A stretch of 64,000 bases of DNA. It comes from Dyella halodurans. GTDB lineage: Bacteria > Pseudomonadota > Gammaproteobacteria > Xanthomonadales > Rhodanobacteraceae. Below the pieces are notes generated by a model that was given only the letters and a program-made list of their open reading frames with translations, ran no database searches and was not told the DNA's origin. The stretch lies in contig NZ_JAPDPF010000008.1 in the NCBI RefSeq assembly GCF_026283925.1, positions 124,001-188,000 of the forward strand, read 5' to 3'. This document shows positions 1-7,538 of the stretch, piece after piece (positions within the stretch are counted from its first letter, which is position 1; each line of letters begins with the position of its first letter). The position numbers and the translations under genes are program-made.

Positions 1-33
1 GACGATGGCGACTTTACCTTTGAGCTTGCTCAT
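1..33 (-). CDS. Short-chain dehydrogenase/reductase, N-terminal fragment
   Basis: Only the first 11 codons lie in the window, reading MSKLKGKVAIV on the minus strand. This is the usual first beta strand of an SDR oxidoreductase, just before the glycine-rich NAD(P) loop, which would lie off the left edge. A purine-rich GGAGG-type ribosome site precedes the ATG. The gene is divergent from the ArsR regulator that starts at 133, so the two probably share a control region. Substrate unknown. The assignment rests on a short string and its context. Confidence 0.6.
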   Translation of the reverse strand, partial: MSKLKGKVAIV

Positions 34-77
34 GACGTGTTCCTTTGGAGGGAGGGAGAGGCACGATCTACTTCAAT

Positions 78-104
78 AGTTCGCAACATATGAACTTCTG
101 AACT
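78..104. promoter_or_regulatory. Candidate operator between SDR gene and arsR
   Basis: Three copies of a GAACT half-site occur here: AGTTC at 78-82, GAACT at 92-96 and GAACT at 100-104. The first two form an inverted repeat with a 9-nt spacer and the last two a direct repeat. ArsR-family repressors usually bind short inverted repeats in their own promoters, so autoregulation and control of the SDR gene is the natural reading. A TAAAAT box at 121-126, just before the ATG at 133, could be the regulator's -10 element. Confidence 0.4.
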
Positions 105-132
105 AATTATCAAGAGCTGATAAAATCAAACG

Positions 133-516
133 ATGAGGCCCCTGACCCACCCGTCGCTGGAAGACATAACCGTAGAGGGCATCCTGCATGCGCTATCGGA
201 CCCCGTGCGCGTGGCGATCTTCGCGGAGCTGGCTGGGTCCGCCTGCGCCCACACCTGCTCGAACTTCCTGCAGGTGAGCGACCGCAGCATTCCGAAGTCC
301 ACGCTTTCGCAGCATTTCCGCGCGTTGCGGGAGGCGGGGTTGATACGCAGCGAGCGGCATGGCGTGGAAATGCACAACAGCTCTCGCCGCGAAGAAATCG
401 AACAGCGCTTTCCGGGCTTGCTCGCCGCGATCATGAATGCACACCGCATTCAATCCACCAGCCGCTCGCGTCCAGCGAAACGACAGGCTGCCACGTCGAA
501 GGCGAAGGCAGGATGA
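133..516 (+). CDS. ArsR-family winged-helix transcriptional regulator
   Basis: 127 residues. Residues about 13-90 form a winged helix: a helix over LSDPVRVAIFAEL, a recognition-helix stretch at KSTLSQHFRALREAGLI and a wing around RSERHGVEMHN. This is the ArsR pattern. The two cysteines near residue 40 (CAHTC) are not the classical metal site ELCVCDL, so metal sensing cannot be claimed. The C-terminus is basic and probably disordered. The ATG has no Shine-Dalgarno sequence and a -10-like TAAAAT ends 6 nt upstream, so the mRNA could be leaderless. It is divergent from an SDR gene, a common regulator-target arrangement; the inducer is unknown. Confidence 0.85.
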   Translation: MRPLTHPSLEDITVEGILHALSDPVRVAIFAELAGSACAHTCSNFLQVSDRSIPKSTLSQHFRALREAGLIRSERHGVEMHNSSRREEIEQRFPGLLAAIMNAHRIQSTSRSRPAKRQAATSKAKAG

Positions 517-774
517 TGTTGGTGTCGCGCGGTGGTCTGAGATGGTGCGTCACGCCACGCCGCGTCCCCGCGCTCGCGGCAGGCATCATGCACGAAGCGG
601 GCAGTTGGCTGACTTCGTAATAGGGCAATGCCTGCATAAAGGCGTTTCCAGTCGCGGCATCCTACCTACGTCTGATCGGTCCTCTGTTAGATCCAGACGC
701 CATGAGTCGGTCCTCTACCCCCTAGAATCGGCTCATCGGCCCCCCGCAAGGGGGGCCTTTCTTTGTCCGTTCTT
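517..774 (+). other. Intergenic stretch ending in a terminator; possible small RNA
   Basis: No convincing protein. TCGGTCCTCT occurs at 676-685 and 707-716, and the stretch ends in a strong hairpin (738-757). It may simply be the 3' end of the arsR transcript, or a small RNA gene ending at that hairpin. I see no known RNA family. Confidence 0.3.
738..766 (+). terminator. Rho-independent terminator downstream of arsR
   Basis: An eight-base GGCCCCCC arm pairs exactly with GGGGGGCC around a GCAA tetraloop (738-757), followed by TTTCTTTG. The sense is plus-strand, as expected for the arsR transcript or a small RNA upstream. Confidence 0.75.
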
Positions 775-1087
775 AGAGCCTGTTCACGATCTCCGCGTAG
801 CCCGCGTTGAGTGCGTGTGCCCGCCAGGGAGTGGTGCGTGGCGAAGCGCCTGCACGCGGGGAGGCGCCATGCATGGCGCCGGCTTTGAGGAGCGAGGACT
901 GGTTGTCAGGTCGAGCCGCGCGCCGGTTCCTGGCGGGCACACGCACTCAACCCTTCGGGCCGGGTCTGTTTGCCCCCAGCCCCGCGTCATCACTCAGTCG
1001 TGTACGGACGTACACTCCTTCGTTCTTCCTTGGTCTGCGCGCAAACAGCTCCCGGCGCGGGCCACGCGGAGATCGTGAACAGGCTCT
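775..1087. repeat. 313-bp nested inverted-repeat element
   Basis: The outer arms are 775-806 and 1056-1087, 32 bp each with one mismatch; the first begins AGAGCCTGTTCACGATCTCC. A second inverted pair of 23 bp lies inside: 806-828 (GTTGAGTGCGTGTGCCCGCC...) and 929-951. Between these sits a perfect 18-bp palindrome, GGCGCCATGCATGGCGCC, at 863-880. I see no protein in it. It looks like a mobile palindromic repeat (MITE-like) or a large folded RNA. It fills the gap between arsR and the 3' end of the M20 peptidase gene. Confidence 0.75.
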
Positions 1088-1117
1088 TAGGCCGCGCCCT
1101 GGCCCGCGCAAGCAAGC

Positions 1118-2419
1118 TCAGCTCGCAGCACCGTTCAGGTAATCCAGCGTGGCTTGCAGCATGGACGCCATGCCGATCTTGAGTGCGGCTTCGTCCATGA
1201 AGAATTTCGGCGAGTGGTTGGCAGGCGCCTTCGAGGCATCCTGTCCAACCGGCGTGGAGCCAACGAAGAAGTAGACGCTGGGCACTGCCTTGGCGAAATA
1301 GGCGAAGTCTTCCGAGGCCATCCACGGCTTGGCTTCGATCGCGTGGTCGCTGCCGATCGCCTTGCCGATGCTGGCGCGCACGCGCGCAGCCAGCGCAGGG
1401 TCATTCACCAGCACCGGGTTGCTGTCGCCAACGGGAATGGTGGCGTCCACGGTGGCGCCATTGGCCTGGGCAATGTGATCGGCGATGCTCTTGAGGTTGT
1501 CGATGGCCTGCTGGCGCATGACCGGATCGAAGGTGCGCAGCGTGCCTTGCAGCTCCACCTTGTCGGGCACGATGTTGAAGCGTTCGCCGCCTTCGACGAT
1601 GCCGAAGCTGAGCACGGCAGGGAGGTCACCGATATTGAGTTTGCGACTCACGATGGTCTGGGCGGCACTGATGATTTCTGCCGACGTGACGATGGGATCC
1701 ACGCCATTCCAGGGCAAGGCGCCGTGGGTCTGGCGGCCGTGCACGACCAGCTTGAACCAGTCCGAGCCGGCCATCGTCGGGCCCGGGCGCACGGCAACTG
1801 TGCCGGTGTTGAGCGCGCTGACCACGTGCATGCCGAACATCGCATCCGGCTTGAAGTCGCGGAACACGCCTTCCTTCAGCATCAGCGAGGCGCCACCTTC
1901 TTCGCCAGGGGGCGCACCTTCCTCGGCGGGCTGGAACACGAACATCACTTCGCCGGGCAGGTCCTTCTTCATGCCGGCCAGCACGGTCGCCAGTCCAAGC
2001 AGCATAGCCGTGTGCGCGTCGTGGCCGCAGGCGTGCATCACGCCGGTCTGCTTGCCGCGATACTCACCCTTGGCCTTGGAGGCGAAGGGCAGATCCACTT
2101 CCTCGGTCACCGGTAGGGCATCCATATCGGCACGGATGGCCAGCTTCGGTCCGGGCTTGCCACCCTTGAGGATGCCGATCACGCCGGTATGGGCGATGCC
2201 CGTGTGCACTTCCAGGCCTAGCTTCTTCAGTTGTGCTGCGACCAGGGCGGACGTGCGTGTCTCGCGGTTGCTCAGTTCCGGGTGCTGGTGGATATCGCGT
2301 CGCCACGCCGTGACCTGCGGCAGCTCGCCCTGCACGAGTTGTGCGGTGTCGGTGGCATCAGCGGATCCACACACGGCGGCGGCGATGGAAAGGGACAGGG
2401 CAAGCACGGTACGGCGCAT
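1118..2419 (-). CDS. Exported M20D-family metallo-amidohydrolase
   Basis: 433 residues with an N-terminal signal peptide (basic MRR, hydrophobic stretch to about residue 19). M20D amidohydrolases such as hippurate or IAA-amino-acid hydrolases cleave N-acyl amino acids with a two-metal site. Conserved features: RADMDALP at 96-103, the C/H pair in HACGHDAH at 129-136, E166-E167, H198 in MHV, and SEDF near 380. The dimerisation domain is the middle third. Full length for the family. The signal peptide makes a periplasmic or secreted peptidase likely; the natural substrate is unknown. A small exported-protein gene lies upstream on the same strand, 165 nt away. Confidence 0.9.
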   Translation of the reverse strand: MRRTVLALSLSIAAAVCGSADATDTAQLVQGELPQVTAWRRDIHQHPELSNRETRTSALVAAQLKKLGLEVHTGIAHTGVIGILKGGKPGPKLAIRADMDALPVTEEVDLPFASKAKGEYRGKQTGVMHACGHDAHTAMLLGLATVLAGMKKDLPGEVMFVFQPAEEGAPPGEEGGASLMLKEGVFRDFKPDAMFGMHVVSALNTGTVAVRPGPTMAGSDWFKLVVHGRQTHGALPWNGVDPIVTSAEIISAAQTIVSRKLNIGDLPAVLSFGIVEGGERFNIVPDKVELQGTLRTFDPVMRQQAIDNLKSIADHIAQANGATVDATIPVGDSNPVLVNDPALAARVRASIGKAIGSDHAIEAKPWMASEDFAYFAKAVPSVYFFVGSTPVGQDASKAPANHSPKFFMDEAALKIGMASMLQATLDYLNGAAS

Positions 2420-2584
2420 GAGGTGTCTCCTGGAAGGTCAGCCGATCCTAGCGCGTTTGGCGACGCGCACGGCCGCGTCGCCAAACACCGTCTGTCCGCT
2501 CTCGCTGAAGGCGAGGCGAAGCGACCGGGCCATCAGGCTTGGCGCGCCGATCGGCTGGCCCGCCAGGGTGGCCGGCAGCGCCTT

Positions 2585-2962
2585 CTACTTCGCGATGCTG
2601 AAGTCGATCTCGATCGGATAGGGCTTGGGCTGTGCCGGTGGCGCCGGCAGCATCCAGCTGGCGAACTGGCCGGCCATGCATTTGGCTACGGCCGTTTGCG
2701 GCTGCACATCGATCTGCACCAGGCGGCCATCCGCCGTGACGTTGGCCACCAGGGTGAAGGGGCCTTTGTCCGTCGGCTTGTTGCTATCGATGCAGGACTT
2801 GTAAGCGTCCGTGGTCGGTTTGCCGATGCGATCCCATACCTGCTTCTGATAGGCCGGCCCAGTGGCCGCACCTTCGGCCAGCTTGGCCTGGGTGACGCGC
2901 GCGTGGAAGTCGGCGCCGGCAGCGGGGCTCAGTTGCAGGGCAAGGGCGAGCAGGGCGGACAT
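2585..2962 (-). CDS. Small exported protein of unknown function
   Basis: 125 residues. The start MSALLALALQLSPAAGA resembles a signal peptide but lacks the usual N-terminal positive charge. The mature part has two cysteines (KSCID and KCMAG) that could form a disulfide, and a pattern (FTLVANVTADGRLVQIDV, then a proline-rich PAPPAQPKP) reminiscent of TonB C-terminal-like folds; that likeness is weak. GGAG sits 6 nt before the ATG. It may be co-transcribed with the M20 hydrolase and is divergent from the hydrolase at 3074. No function is claimed. Confidence 0.7.
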   Translation of the reverse strand: MSALLALALQLSPAAGADFHARVTQAKLAEGAATGPAYQKQVWDRIGKPTTDAYKSCIDSNKPTDKGPFTLVANVTADGRLVQIDVQPQTAVAKCMAGQFASWMLPAPPAQPKPYPIEIDFSIAK

Positions 2963-3073
2963 GGCGGCTCCGGCGGTTCAGGAAATTTCACGTTAGCAGT
3001 TAAGCAGCTTGCGTTCACGCTGGCGACTCGACGCACGGTTATGGTGCCGTCATTCCATCCGGGGGAGGCTGCG

Positions 3074-3922
3074 ATGAAGGTGATACTTCGCCCAGGCGTG
3101 ATGCTGATGGCGATGCTGGCGTGCAGCGGCACACCCGCGGCGGAATCCACCCAGGTGCAACGTGCTGATGGCGCGATGACCCCGCTGCTGGTGTATGAGC
3201 CTGCGTCCGCGAAGGCCTGTCCGCCGCTGTTGCTGATCTCGCACGGCGCCGGCGGCAGCGAGCAAGGTTATGCCTATCTGGCCCGGGCCATGAGCGAGGA
3301 CGGCTGGCGTGCGATCGTCATGGGGCACCGTGAAAGTGGCAACGCCTCGTTGCGCGCCGACGTCCGCCAACACGGCCTGAAGGAAGGCATCGGCGTGCTG
3401 GTGACCGACGCCCACGCGTATCGCGCCCGCTTCATGGATATCGACGCGGCGACCCAGTGGGCTGAAAAGCGCTGCCACGCGCCGTATCGGGCCCTGCTGG
3501 GTCATTCGATGGGCGCCATCACGGTCATGCTGGAAGCGGGAGCGACCAATCGTCTCGGCGTCCAGGGCAAGGGTGGGTTCGACGCCTATGTCGCCTTGTC
3601 GCCGGAAGGACCGGGGCGCGTATTTCCAGCTGGGGCGTGGGCGCCGATCCACGCGCCGATGCTGCTGCTGACTGGCACGCGCGATGGCGGCCTGGATGGC
3701 GACTATCGCTGGCGTACCCAGGCCTTCGATGGCCTGGGACCGGGCTGCCATTGGCTGGGCGTCATCGACGGCAGCAGCCATCTCAACTTTGCCGGGGTAG
3801 GTCTGTCGGGCAAGACCGAGACGGCGACGGTCAGCCTGGTGCGCTCCTACCTCGATGGCTTGCGTGGCGGCCATTGTGGCGAGCCGCCACATTTGGCCGG
3901 GGTGGAGGTGCGCAACAAGTAG
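3074..3922 (+). CDS. Exported alpha/beta hydrolase
   Basis: 282 residues. The frame stays open far upstream, but the ATG at 3074 has a good GGGGGAGG site and begins a signal peptide (MKVILRPG then a hydrophobic run). Cysteine 17 follows MLA, which is only a poor lipobox, so a lipoprotein is possible but not clear. The alpha/beta-hydrolase fold shows in LLLISHGAGGS (oxyanion region near 54-62) and the nucleophile elbow GHSMG with S145. A catalytic Asp/His pair is plausible at GTRDGG and SSHLNF. Resembles dienelactone-hydrolase/PET-hydrolase-like predicted lipases; substrate unknown. Confidence 0.8.
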   Translation: MKVILRPGVMLMAMLACSGTPAAESTQVQRADGAMTPLLVYEPASAKACPPLLLISHGAGGSEQGYAYLARAMSEDGWRAIVMGHRESGNASLRADVRQHGLKEGIGVLVTDAHAYRARFMDIDAATQWAEKRCHAPYRALLGHSMGAITVMLEAGATNRLGVQGKGGFDAYVALSPEGPGRVFPAGAWAPIHAPMLLLTGTRDGGLDGDYRWRTQAFDGLGPGCHWLGVIDGSSHLNFAGVGLSGKTETATVSLVRSYLDGLRGGHCGEPPHLAGVEVRNK

Positions 3923-3929
3923 CGCCGCG

Positions 3930-5045
3930 TCAGGGCAGGTGTTCGCTGGCGAGGTATTCCTCGCTCTGCATCTCGATCAGGCGCGACTCCGTGCGCCCGA
4001 ATTCGGCACGCAGCCGTTCGCCGTCATACAGTTCGGTGATCGGCGCCGCCGCCGAAAGAATCAGCTTCACGTGGCGATCATAGAATTCGTCCACCAGCGA
4101 AACGAAGCGGCGCGCGGCATCGTCCGTGTAGATGGTGAACTGCGGCACGTTCGAAATGATGATCTCCGGGCCGGCCTTGGCCAGCTCGATATAGTCGGCG
4201 ACCGCACGCGGGCCTTCGCACAGCGCGGCAAACTCGAACCACAAGATATTCCTGGCGCGTTTGCGCAGCGGAATGGGACGGTCGTTGAGGATGATCTCGC
4301 CGCCTTCCTGCACTTCACCGTCGGCCTGGCTGGCGAAGATGCGCGCGAGCGCGCGCTCGGCTTCCTGGCCTGGAGGCGTGTGATACACCGGCGCCTGGGA
4401 CAGTGCGCGCAGGCGCCAGTCATGCGAGGAAATCATCTGCACGACTCGGCAGTGCTGCTCGATCAAGGCGATGGCAGGCAGGAAGCGCGCGCGTTGCAGG
4501 CCGTCCTTGTACAGATTGGCCGGTGCCGTGTTGGATGTGGTCACCAGGCAGACCCCGCGTGCGAACAATGACTCAAGCAGGGTGGCGAGGATCATCGCAT
4601 CGCCGATGTCGTTGACCAGGAACTCGTCCAGGCACAGCACGCGGCAGCGCCCGGCGATGTTCGCGGCGACCTCGAGCAAGGGATCCTGGCGTTCGCCCAG
4701 GGCACGCAGCTGGTCGTGCACTTCGCCCATGAAGCGGTGGTAGTGGCGACGCAGTGCCATCCCATGCGGCAGGCTGGCGACGAAAAGGTCCATGAGGAAC
4801 GTCTTGCCGCGGCCGACGCTACCCCACAGATACAGGCCGGGCACGCCCTCGCGGGTGTCGTTGCCGAGCAGGGACTTCAGACGTCCAAACAGGCCGCCGT
4901 TGTCGACCGTGGCCGCGATCAGCGCTGCATGCATGCGGTTGAACTCGGGCAGCAGCGCCTGTTGGGCCGGGTCGGCCTCCCAGCGATGGGCGGCGACGCC
5001 TTCCTGGTAACGGGCGCTGGGCGCGAGCAGGGGGGAATCAGTCAT
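3930..5045 (-). CDS. zapE: Cell division protein ZapE (AFG1-like ATPase)
   Basis: 371 residues, the normal size for ZapE. Walker A is GSVGRGKT at 75-82 and Walker B is CLDEF at 138-142; a sensor-like TTSNTAP follows, as in the AFG1/ZapE family of AAA-type ATPases. ZapE associates with the division machinery and affects Z-ring stability in Escherichia coli. The gene follows an alpha/beta hydrolase gene by 73 nt on the same strand. The 3' end is convergent with the exported hydrolase, leaving only 7 nt between the stops. Confidence 0.92.
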   Translation of the reverse strand: MTDSPLLAPSARYQEGVAAHRWEADPAQQALLPEFNRMHAALIAATVDNGGLFGRLKSLLGNDTREGVPGLYLWGSVGRGKTFLMDLFVASLPHGMALRRHYHRFMGEVHDQLRALGERQDPLLEVAANIAGRCRVLCLDEFLVNDIGDAMILATLLESLFARGVCLVTTSNTAPANLYKDGLQRARFLPAIALIEQHCRVVQMISSHDWRLRALSQAPVYHTPPGQEAERALARIFASQADGEVQEGGEIILNDRPIPLRKRARNILWFEFAALCEGPRAVADYIELAKAGPEIIISNVPQFTIYTDDAARRFVSLVDEFYDRHVKLILSAAAPITELYDGERLRAEFGRTESRLIEMQSEEYLASEHLP

Positions 5046-5118
5046 CGGTACGGCAAACTCTCAGGGCGCTACGCGGCAAGGCGCGGCAGCTGGCACGGTG
5101 GATGGAATCGAGATGGCA

Positions 5119-5814
5119 TCAGCGCTGGCGCAGCGGCGGCAGCCAGGTCTGGATCGCATGCTTCACGGCGCCGCGCAGATCCATCAGGCGTCGATGGAAG
5201 AAGTGGCTGGTCTCCGGCATGCGCACCAGCTCGGGCGGATGCTCCATGCCGTCGATCCAGTCGAACACCGCCTGCGGATCGACCACCTCGTCTTCCTCCC
5301 CCTGGACGACCAGCCAAGGACAGGCGGGCAGGGCGATGCCTTCGAATGGCCAACGGCCGGCAGGCGGCGCAATGCTGATCAAGGCATCGGCGTGCAGGCG
5401 CACGGCATTGCGGATCGACACATAGCTGCCGAAGGAAAAGCCGGCCAGCCACACCGAATCGTCCGGACGCGTGCGACGAACCCACGCCACCACGGCAGCC
5501 AGGTCGTCGCCTTCGCCATTGCCGTTGTCATAACTGCCCTCGGATTCACCGGTGCCGCGGAAATTGAATCGCACGGTGTCCAGCCCTGACTCGCGCAGCG
5601 CGCGCTCCACCATCGTCACCACCTTGTTGTGCATGGTGCCGCCTTGCAGCGGATGCGGATGGCAGATGACCGCCGTGCCATGGCGCGCCTCTTCCGGCAA
5701 GGCCACGTCGCTGATGGCTTCGAGCTTGCCGGCGGGGCCGCTGAGCGCGAAGCTGGCAGCCTCTGCGGGAAATTGGTCGGGCTGGGTAGGGAGCATGACG
5801 GGATTCATGGCCAT
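5119..5814 (-). CDS. Cytoplasmic alpha/beta hydrolase (COG2945 type)
   Basis: 231 residues. Typical features of this small hydrolase family: ICHPHPLQGGTMHNKVV near 50-66, FRGTGESEG near 85-93, nucleophile elbow GFSFGS with S127, VVQGEEDEVVD carrying the acid, and SHFFHRR carrying the histidine. No signal peptide. The frame is open further upstream but loses family character; the ATG at 5814 is 51 nt from the divergent ACP phosphodiesterase gene. An alternative ATG is at 5808. Predicted esterase or acylhydrolase; substrate unknown. Confidence 0.85.
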   Translation of the reverse strand: MAMNPVMLPTQPDQFPAEAASFALSGPAGKLEAISDVALPEEARHGTAVICHPHPLQGGTMHNKVVTMVERALRESGLDTVRFNFRGTGESEGSYDNGNGEGDDLAAVVAWVRRTRPDDSVWLAGFSFGSYVSIRNAVRLHADALISIAPPAGRWPFEGIALPACPWLVVQGEEDEVVDPQAVFDWIDGMEHPPELVRMPETSHFFHRRLMDLRGAVKHAIQTWLPPLRQR

Positions 5815-5865
5815 GATGATAACCGCCACGTGCGGCCGCCGGTCGCGCGAAGCAAGGCGACGTGC

Positions 5866-6483
5866 GTGAACAACCTGGCGCATACGTTGCTGGCGGGCGA
5901 TGACGAACTGCTGCAGCTGGGTGGGCTGATGGGCGATTTCGTGCACGGCAAGCCCGATCCCGCCCTGCCCGAACGGCTGATCACGGGTATCCGCCTGCAC
6001 CGCGCCATCGACGTCTACACCGACAGTCATCCTGAAGTCGTGGCGGCTCGTGCCTTGCTTCCGTCCCCGTATCGACGCTATGGCGGCATCCTGCTCGATA
6101 TGTGGTTCGACCACCTGCTGGCGCTCGACTTCGAACGCTGGAGCGGGCGGGGGCTGGAGCCGTACTCCGCTGGCGTGCGCGACCTGCTGCGCCGCCATGA
6201 GTCGTCCCTGCCGACCGGACTGCAGCGTTTTCGCCTGTATATGGAGGCGCATGCGTTGCCGGCCGGCTACGCCCGTCCCGAAGAGATGGCCGCCGCCCTG
6301 GATGGCATTTCGCATCGGCTGAGCCGGGTGAACCCGGTGGGCGAGGCCTTGCCGGTGCTGACCGGGTTATCCGTGCCGTTGCACGGGCATTTCGAGACAT
6401 TTTTTCCGCAGTTGCAGGGGTTCGCGCAGGGCTGGATCGAAGCGAATCCCTCCCTCTCCCCTCCGGGGAGAGGGCTGGGGTGA
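5866..6483 (+). CDS. acpH: Acyl carrier protein phosphodiesterase-like protein (DUF479)
   Basis: 205 residues from a GTG start. The opening VNNLAHTLLAGDDELLQLGG then LMGDFVHG matches the AcpH/DUF479 family, whose members remove 4'-phosphopantetheine from holo-ACP using metal. Other supporting stretches are HRAIDVYTDSHPEV and GILLDMWFDHLLA. The last dozen codons (NPSLSPPGRGLG) are encoded by a palindromic repeat beginning at 6452, so the C-terminus is longer than usual; E. coli AcpH has about 193 residues. A hydrolase gene is divergent 51 nt away. The family call is firm, the substrate is by homology. Confidence 0.85.
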   Translation: MNNLAHTLLAGDDELLQLGGLMGDFVHGKPDPALPERLITGIRLHRAIDVYTDSHPEVVAARALLPSPYRRYGGILLDMWFDHLLALDFERWSGRGLEPYSAGVRDLLRRHESSLPTGLQRFRLYMEAHALPAGYARPEEMAAALDGISHRLSRVNPVGEALPVLTGLSVPLHGHFETFFPQLQGFAQGWIEANPSLSPPGRGLG

Positions 6484-6619
6484 GGGGCCAATCTTGCGAT
6501 GAGGCTTCTTTAGGCGGGCTTTTTTGAAGCGGGCTTCGTAGCCCCCTTCCCGCGAGCACCCGCCCTTTACCCCCTTTTAGGGGCTCATCCCAACCTTCTC
6601 CCCAAAGGGGAGATGGGGC
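6452..6619. repeat. Paired REP-like palindromes (BIME), CCCTCTCCCC family
   Basis: One unit at 6452-6487 (CCCTCTCCCCTCCGGGGAGA and following) and a diverged unit in the opposite orientation at 6587-6619 (CCCAACCTTCTCCCCAAAGG...). The same pair, better conserved, occurs at 20819-20950 and 29012-29242. The first unit overlaps the end of the acpH reading frame. Confidence 0.85.
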
Positions 6620-6625
6620 AAACGA

Positions 6626-6650
6626 AAACGCCGCCCGATGGGCGGCGTTT
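6626..6650 (-). terminator. Terminator of the cytochrome c gene
   Basis: A near-perfect hairpin, AAACGCCGCCC with GGGCGGCGTTT around a short loop. Read on the minus strand it is followed by TTTTCGTTT. It lies 24 nt after the cytochrome stop codon. Confidence 0.75.
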
Positions 6651-6674
6651 ATCGAAAGCTTGTTTGATCAGGCC

Positions 6675-7208
6675 TTACTTGGCCTGATCCACAATCCAAT
6701 GCACTGCGTTCTTCACCTGCTCGTCGGTCAGCGCCGGGTTGCCGCCCTTGGCCGGCATCATGTTGCCATCCGGGCCCTTGTAGCCCTCGATGGCATGCTT
6801 GACCAGGGTGTCGAGGCCCTGGGCGATGCGCGGACCCCAGTTCGCCTTGTCACCCAGCTTCGGCGCACCGGCGACGCCAGCGGTATGGCAGCTATGGCAC
6901 AGGTTGTCGTAAATCGTCTTGCCATCGGTGGAGCCACCGTAGGCGACCTGCGAGGCGGCGGCCTTGGCGGCGGCTTCCTGGGCGGCCTGCATGGCGGCGC
7001 GGCCGGTGTCACCGGCGTACACGGCACCGGCCGGTGCGATGCGTTCAGCGACCTGCTTCGGCGTCTCGGGGTTAACTTCCTTGGGCTCGCGGTCGTAGAT
7101 CAACCAGGCACCACCGATCAGCATAAGGGTCAGCACACTAAGGCCCGCGATCAGCAGCGAAAAGCTGCGCATGAAGCTCTGGTCGGATTTGGTCAGGGAA
7201 CCGCTCAC
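6675..7208 (-). CDS. Membrane-anchored c5-type cytochrome c
   Basis: 177 residues from a GTG start preceded by GGAG at 7-nt spacing; a longer in-frame ATG start at 7241 is less likely. Order: cytoplasmic N-terminus, one membrane helix at about 14-37, an alanine/glutamine-rich linker at 60-90, then a single haem domain with C104-H-S-C107-H108 and a candidate distal Met in GNMMPAKGG. The ALTDEQVKNAVHWIVDQ ending is typical of cytochrome c5/CycC-like domains. Acts in periplasmic electron transfer, probably donating to a terminal oxidase. It has its own terminator and is divergent from the RND adaptor gene. Confidence 0.92.
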   Translation of the reverse strand: MSGSLTKSDQSFMRSFSLLIAGLSVLTLMLIGGAWLIYDREPKEVNPETPKQVAERIAPAGAVYAGDTGRAAMQAAQEAAAKAAASQVAYGGSTDGKTIYDNLCHSCHTAGVAGAPKLGDKANWGPRIAQGLDTLVKHAIEGYKGPDGNMMPAKGGNPALTDEQVKNAVHWIVDQAK

Positions 7209-7538
7209 GCAAGTACTCCGTATCAATGGACGGCCATGCAACCAAGATTGGGCATGGGTTCAGGCAACAAGGGCCGGATTATAGTCGAAGCTCGCGGCAA
7301 GTTTCAGGTCGACGCCGTGGGCGCGCGTGGTGCGTCGTAAAGTCGCTGTTTTCATGCAATATTCGGCAACTTGACATGATTGGCTGGTAAAACCCTGCCA
7401 TCGGTCATAGGGCACCCATGTCAACTGGCATTGTCCAATGCCGTTGAACACACCCTATCCTTTCATCCGACATACAAGTCCGGCGCGCAGGGCGCGCTGT
7501 TGGGTCGGGTGGCCCGCCGTCTATTCTGGGAGTTTTTC

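Noticed and set aside
2231..3073. Upstream extension of the alpha/beta hydrolase frame at 3074
   Set aside because: It overlaps the opposite-strand M20 and small-protein genes and lacks family character; the ATG at 3074 has a good ribosome site and a signal peptide.
5815..6315. Upstream extension of the COG2945 hydrolase frame
   Set aside because: It overlaps the DUF479 gene in antisense, and the hydrolase family starts near 5814.
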